A stretch of 52,500 bases of DNA, from NCBI RefSeq assembly GCF_011682235.2, contig NZ_CP076718.1:2472689-2525188 (forward strand). The letters run 5' to 3'. The notes beneath the pieces are model-generated. The model was not told the origin of the DNA and searched no databases. It worked only from the letters and a program-made list of their open reading frames with translations. The translations under genes were made by a program, and so were the position numbers. This document shows, in pieces, positions 51,326 through 52,500 of this stretch (position 1 is the first letter of the stretch; each line of letters opens with the position of its first letter). The DNA comes from Rhodocaloribacter litoris (GTDB lineage Bacteria > Bacteroidota > Rhodothermia > Rhodothermales > ISCAR-4553).

Positions 51326-51976
51326 ATGCTGGTTTCGTTCGAAGGGATCGACGGGAGCGGGAAGAGCACGCAGGCGCGCTTGCTGGCTGCCCGCCTGGAG
51401 GCGGCGGGGATCCCGGTGTTGCTGGTCCGGGAGCCGGGGGGCACGGCCCTCTCGGAACGGGTGCGGGCCCTGTTGCTCGATCCGGCGCTTCACATCGTCC
51501 CGTTTGCCGAGCTGCTGCTTTTCTCCGCCGCCCGGGCGCAACTGGTGGCCGAGCGCATCCGGCCGGCGCTGGAGGCCGGGCAGGTGGTCCTCTGCGACCG
51601 GTTCTACGACTCGAGCACGGCCTATCAGGGCGGCGGGCACCGCGTCGAAAGCCTGGCCTGGCTCCGGGATTTCCATGCCCGGGTGACCGGCGGGCTGCGC
51701 CCGGACCGCACCTACCTCCTCGACGTGCCGCCCGCCGTGGCCCGTCGCCGCCGGAGCGACCGCGGCACCGACCGCATGGAGGCCGCCGGTGAAGCGTTTT
51801 TCGAACGGGTGGCGACCACCTATGCCCGGCTCGCCGAGGACGAACCCGAACGCTTCCTGCACCTCGACGGTACCCGCCCGCCCGAGGCCGTTCACGCGCA
51901 GATCTGGGCGGATCTGCTGCCCCGCCTTGCGGACCGGCGCGGAACACCCGTATCCGGAAGCGGTTCACCGGGTTAA
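51326..51976 (+). CDS. tmk: Thymidylate kinase
   Basis: This 216-residue dTMP kinase phosphorylates dTMP to dTDP for DNA synthesis. The P-loop FEGIDGSGKST is at residues 5-15, and REPGGTALSERVRALLL near 42 fits the dTMP-binding region. DRFYDSSTAYQGGG (about 92-105) and the LID segment RRRRSDRGTDRME (about 143-155) complete the signature. Length is normal. The ATG at 51326 has AGGAAGG 8 bases upstream. It is followed immediately by a strong palindromic terminator and then a Fur-family gene. Confidence 0.95.
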   Translation: MLVSFEGIDGSGKSTQARLLAARLEAAGIPVLLVREPGGTALSERVRALLLDPALHIVPFAELLLFSAARAQLVAERIRPALEAGQVVLCDRFYDSSTAYQGGGHRVESLAWLRDFHARVTGGLRPDRTYLLDVPPAVARRRRSDRGTDRMEAAGEAFFERVATTYARLAEDEPERFLHLDGTRPPEAVHAQIWADLLPRLADRRGTPVSGSGSPG

Positions 51977-52000
51977 AGAGCGGCAGGCCTGCCGCTCTTT
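51975..52000. terminator. Perfect palindromic terminator after tmk
   Basis: A 26-base perfect palindrome with half-site AAAGAGCGGCAGG begins inside the tmk stop codon and ends in three T. It would form an 11-bp stem with a GGCC loop in RNA and can act in both directions. Confidence 0.75.
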
Positions 52001-52027
52001 GCCTGCCCTCACGTGTCGATACCCGCC

Positions 52028-52500
52028 ATGCCCGCTTTGCCGCAGCAAAAGATCGACGAAGTACGACGCCTCTTCAGCGCTTATCTCAAAGAGCACAACC
52101 AGCGCCAGACGCCGGAGCGCTTCGCCATCCTGGATGAGGTCTATGCCTCGGACGACCACTTCGACGCCGACGAGCTCTACCTGCGCCTCAAGCAAAAGGG
52201 GATCCGGGTCAGTCGGGCCACCGTCTACAACACGCTCGACCTGTTGATCGATTGCAACCTGGTGGTGCGGCACCAGTTCGGCAGCAAGCAGGCCAAGTAC
52301 GAGCGGGCCTACAGCTACTGGCAGCATGACCACCTCATCTGCCTGGATTGCAACGAACTGTTCGAGTTTTGCGACCCCCGCATCCAGAGCATACAGGAGA
52401 TGGTCGCCGAAATCTTCGGGTTCGAGATCACCCATCACTCGCTGCACATGTACGGCCATTGCCGGCGGGAGGCCTGCCCGAACCGCCCGGTCGAGGCGGC
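52028..52500 (+). CDS. Fur-family metal-responsive repressor, 3'-truncated by window edge
   Basis: An open frame of 157 codons from the ATG at 52028 runs off the right edge. It encodes a winged-helix DNA-binding part (QRQTPERFAILDEVYASDDHFDADELYLRLKQKGIRVSRATVYNTLDLLIDCNLV). The metal-binding part follows, with HDHLICLDCNELFEFCD and a second Cys pair, C-R-R-E-A-C. This is Fur proper rather than Zur or PerR by overall look, but the subtype cannot be fixed. Fur represses iron-uptake genes when Fe(II) is bound. It lies 51 bases after tmk across a terminator. Confidence 0.93.
   Translation, partial: MPALPQQKIDEVRRLFSAYLKEHNQRQTPERFAILDEVYASDDHFDADELYLRLKQKGIRVSRATVYNTLDLLIDCNLVVRHQFGSKQAKYERAYSYWQHDHLICLDCNELFEFCDPRIQSIQEMVAEIFGFEITHHSLHMYGHCRREACPNRPVEA

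Noticed and set aside
51136-51792. A 218-codon + strand open frame overlapping tmk
   Set aside because: It lies in another frame of tmk and across the structured RNA; its translation is low-complexity.

Overview
This GC-rich window most likely comes from a Bacteroidota-related (FCB) bacterium, and my best guess is the Rhodothermota. Three predicted exported proteins (27549-32408, 33645-38282, 47158-48738) end in the P-N-P-F-N / Y-P-N-P-S type sorting domain used by type IX secretion, which is confined to that superphylum. The phylum-level guess is inference. No rRNA or tRNA gene was recognised.

Region 1 (1-18275) is a type VI secretion (T6SS) gene block, all on the + strand: the 3' part of tssA, then tssB, tssC, hcp, tssE, tssF, tssG, clpV (tssH), vgrG, a PAAR tip protein, an Rhs/YD-repeat protein, a pentapeptide-repeat protein and a DUF2169 protein. 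The membrane-complex genes (tssJ, tssK, tssL, tssM) are not in the window and may lie to the left of the edge. TssA and ClpV, together with the downstream kinase, phosphatase and FHA genes, make this resemble the proteobacterial-type T6SS rather than the usual Bacteroidota subtype.

Region 2 (18276-24922) is the most unusual part. It encodes a single-chain TssB-TssC sheath-like fusion, an FHA domain joined through a membrane helix and coiled coil to a lytic transglycosylase, a PP2C phosphatase, and a PEGA-domain Ser/Thr kinase. It reads as a phospho-controlled device that could open peptidoglycan and control assembly of the T6SS.

Region 3 (25111-41193) is a cell-surface island: two consecutive CsgG-like proteins, a 1,619-residue ASH-repeat protein with long internal DNA duplications, an outer-membrane beta-barrel, a CHRD-domain protein, a TPR-type periplasmic protein, and a second PEGA kinase paralogous to the first. 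The two kinases bracket the island.

Region 4 (41425-46150) holds a D-aminoacylase-like lipoprotein and a nested transposon scar. A TnpB element carries an 18-base palindromic insertion with two in-frame stops, and a complete Tn5/IS50-like IS (17-bp inverted ends, 10-bp target duplication) sits in its right-end hairpin.

Region 5 (46296-52500) is chromosomal in character: an OmpA-type lipoprotein, a choice-of-anchor-B protein with a sorting signal, a DedA/YqaA membrane protein, a long TPR protein with a clear promoter and terminator, a probable structured RNA of about 220 nt with 6S-like layout, thymidylate kinase, a terminator, and the start of a Fur-family regulator that runs off the right edge.
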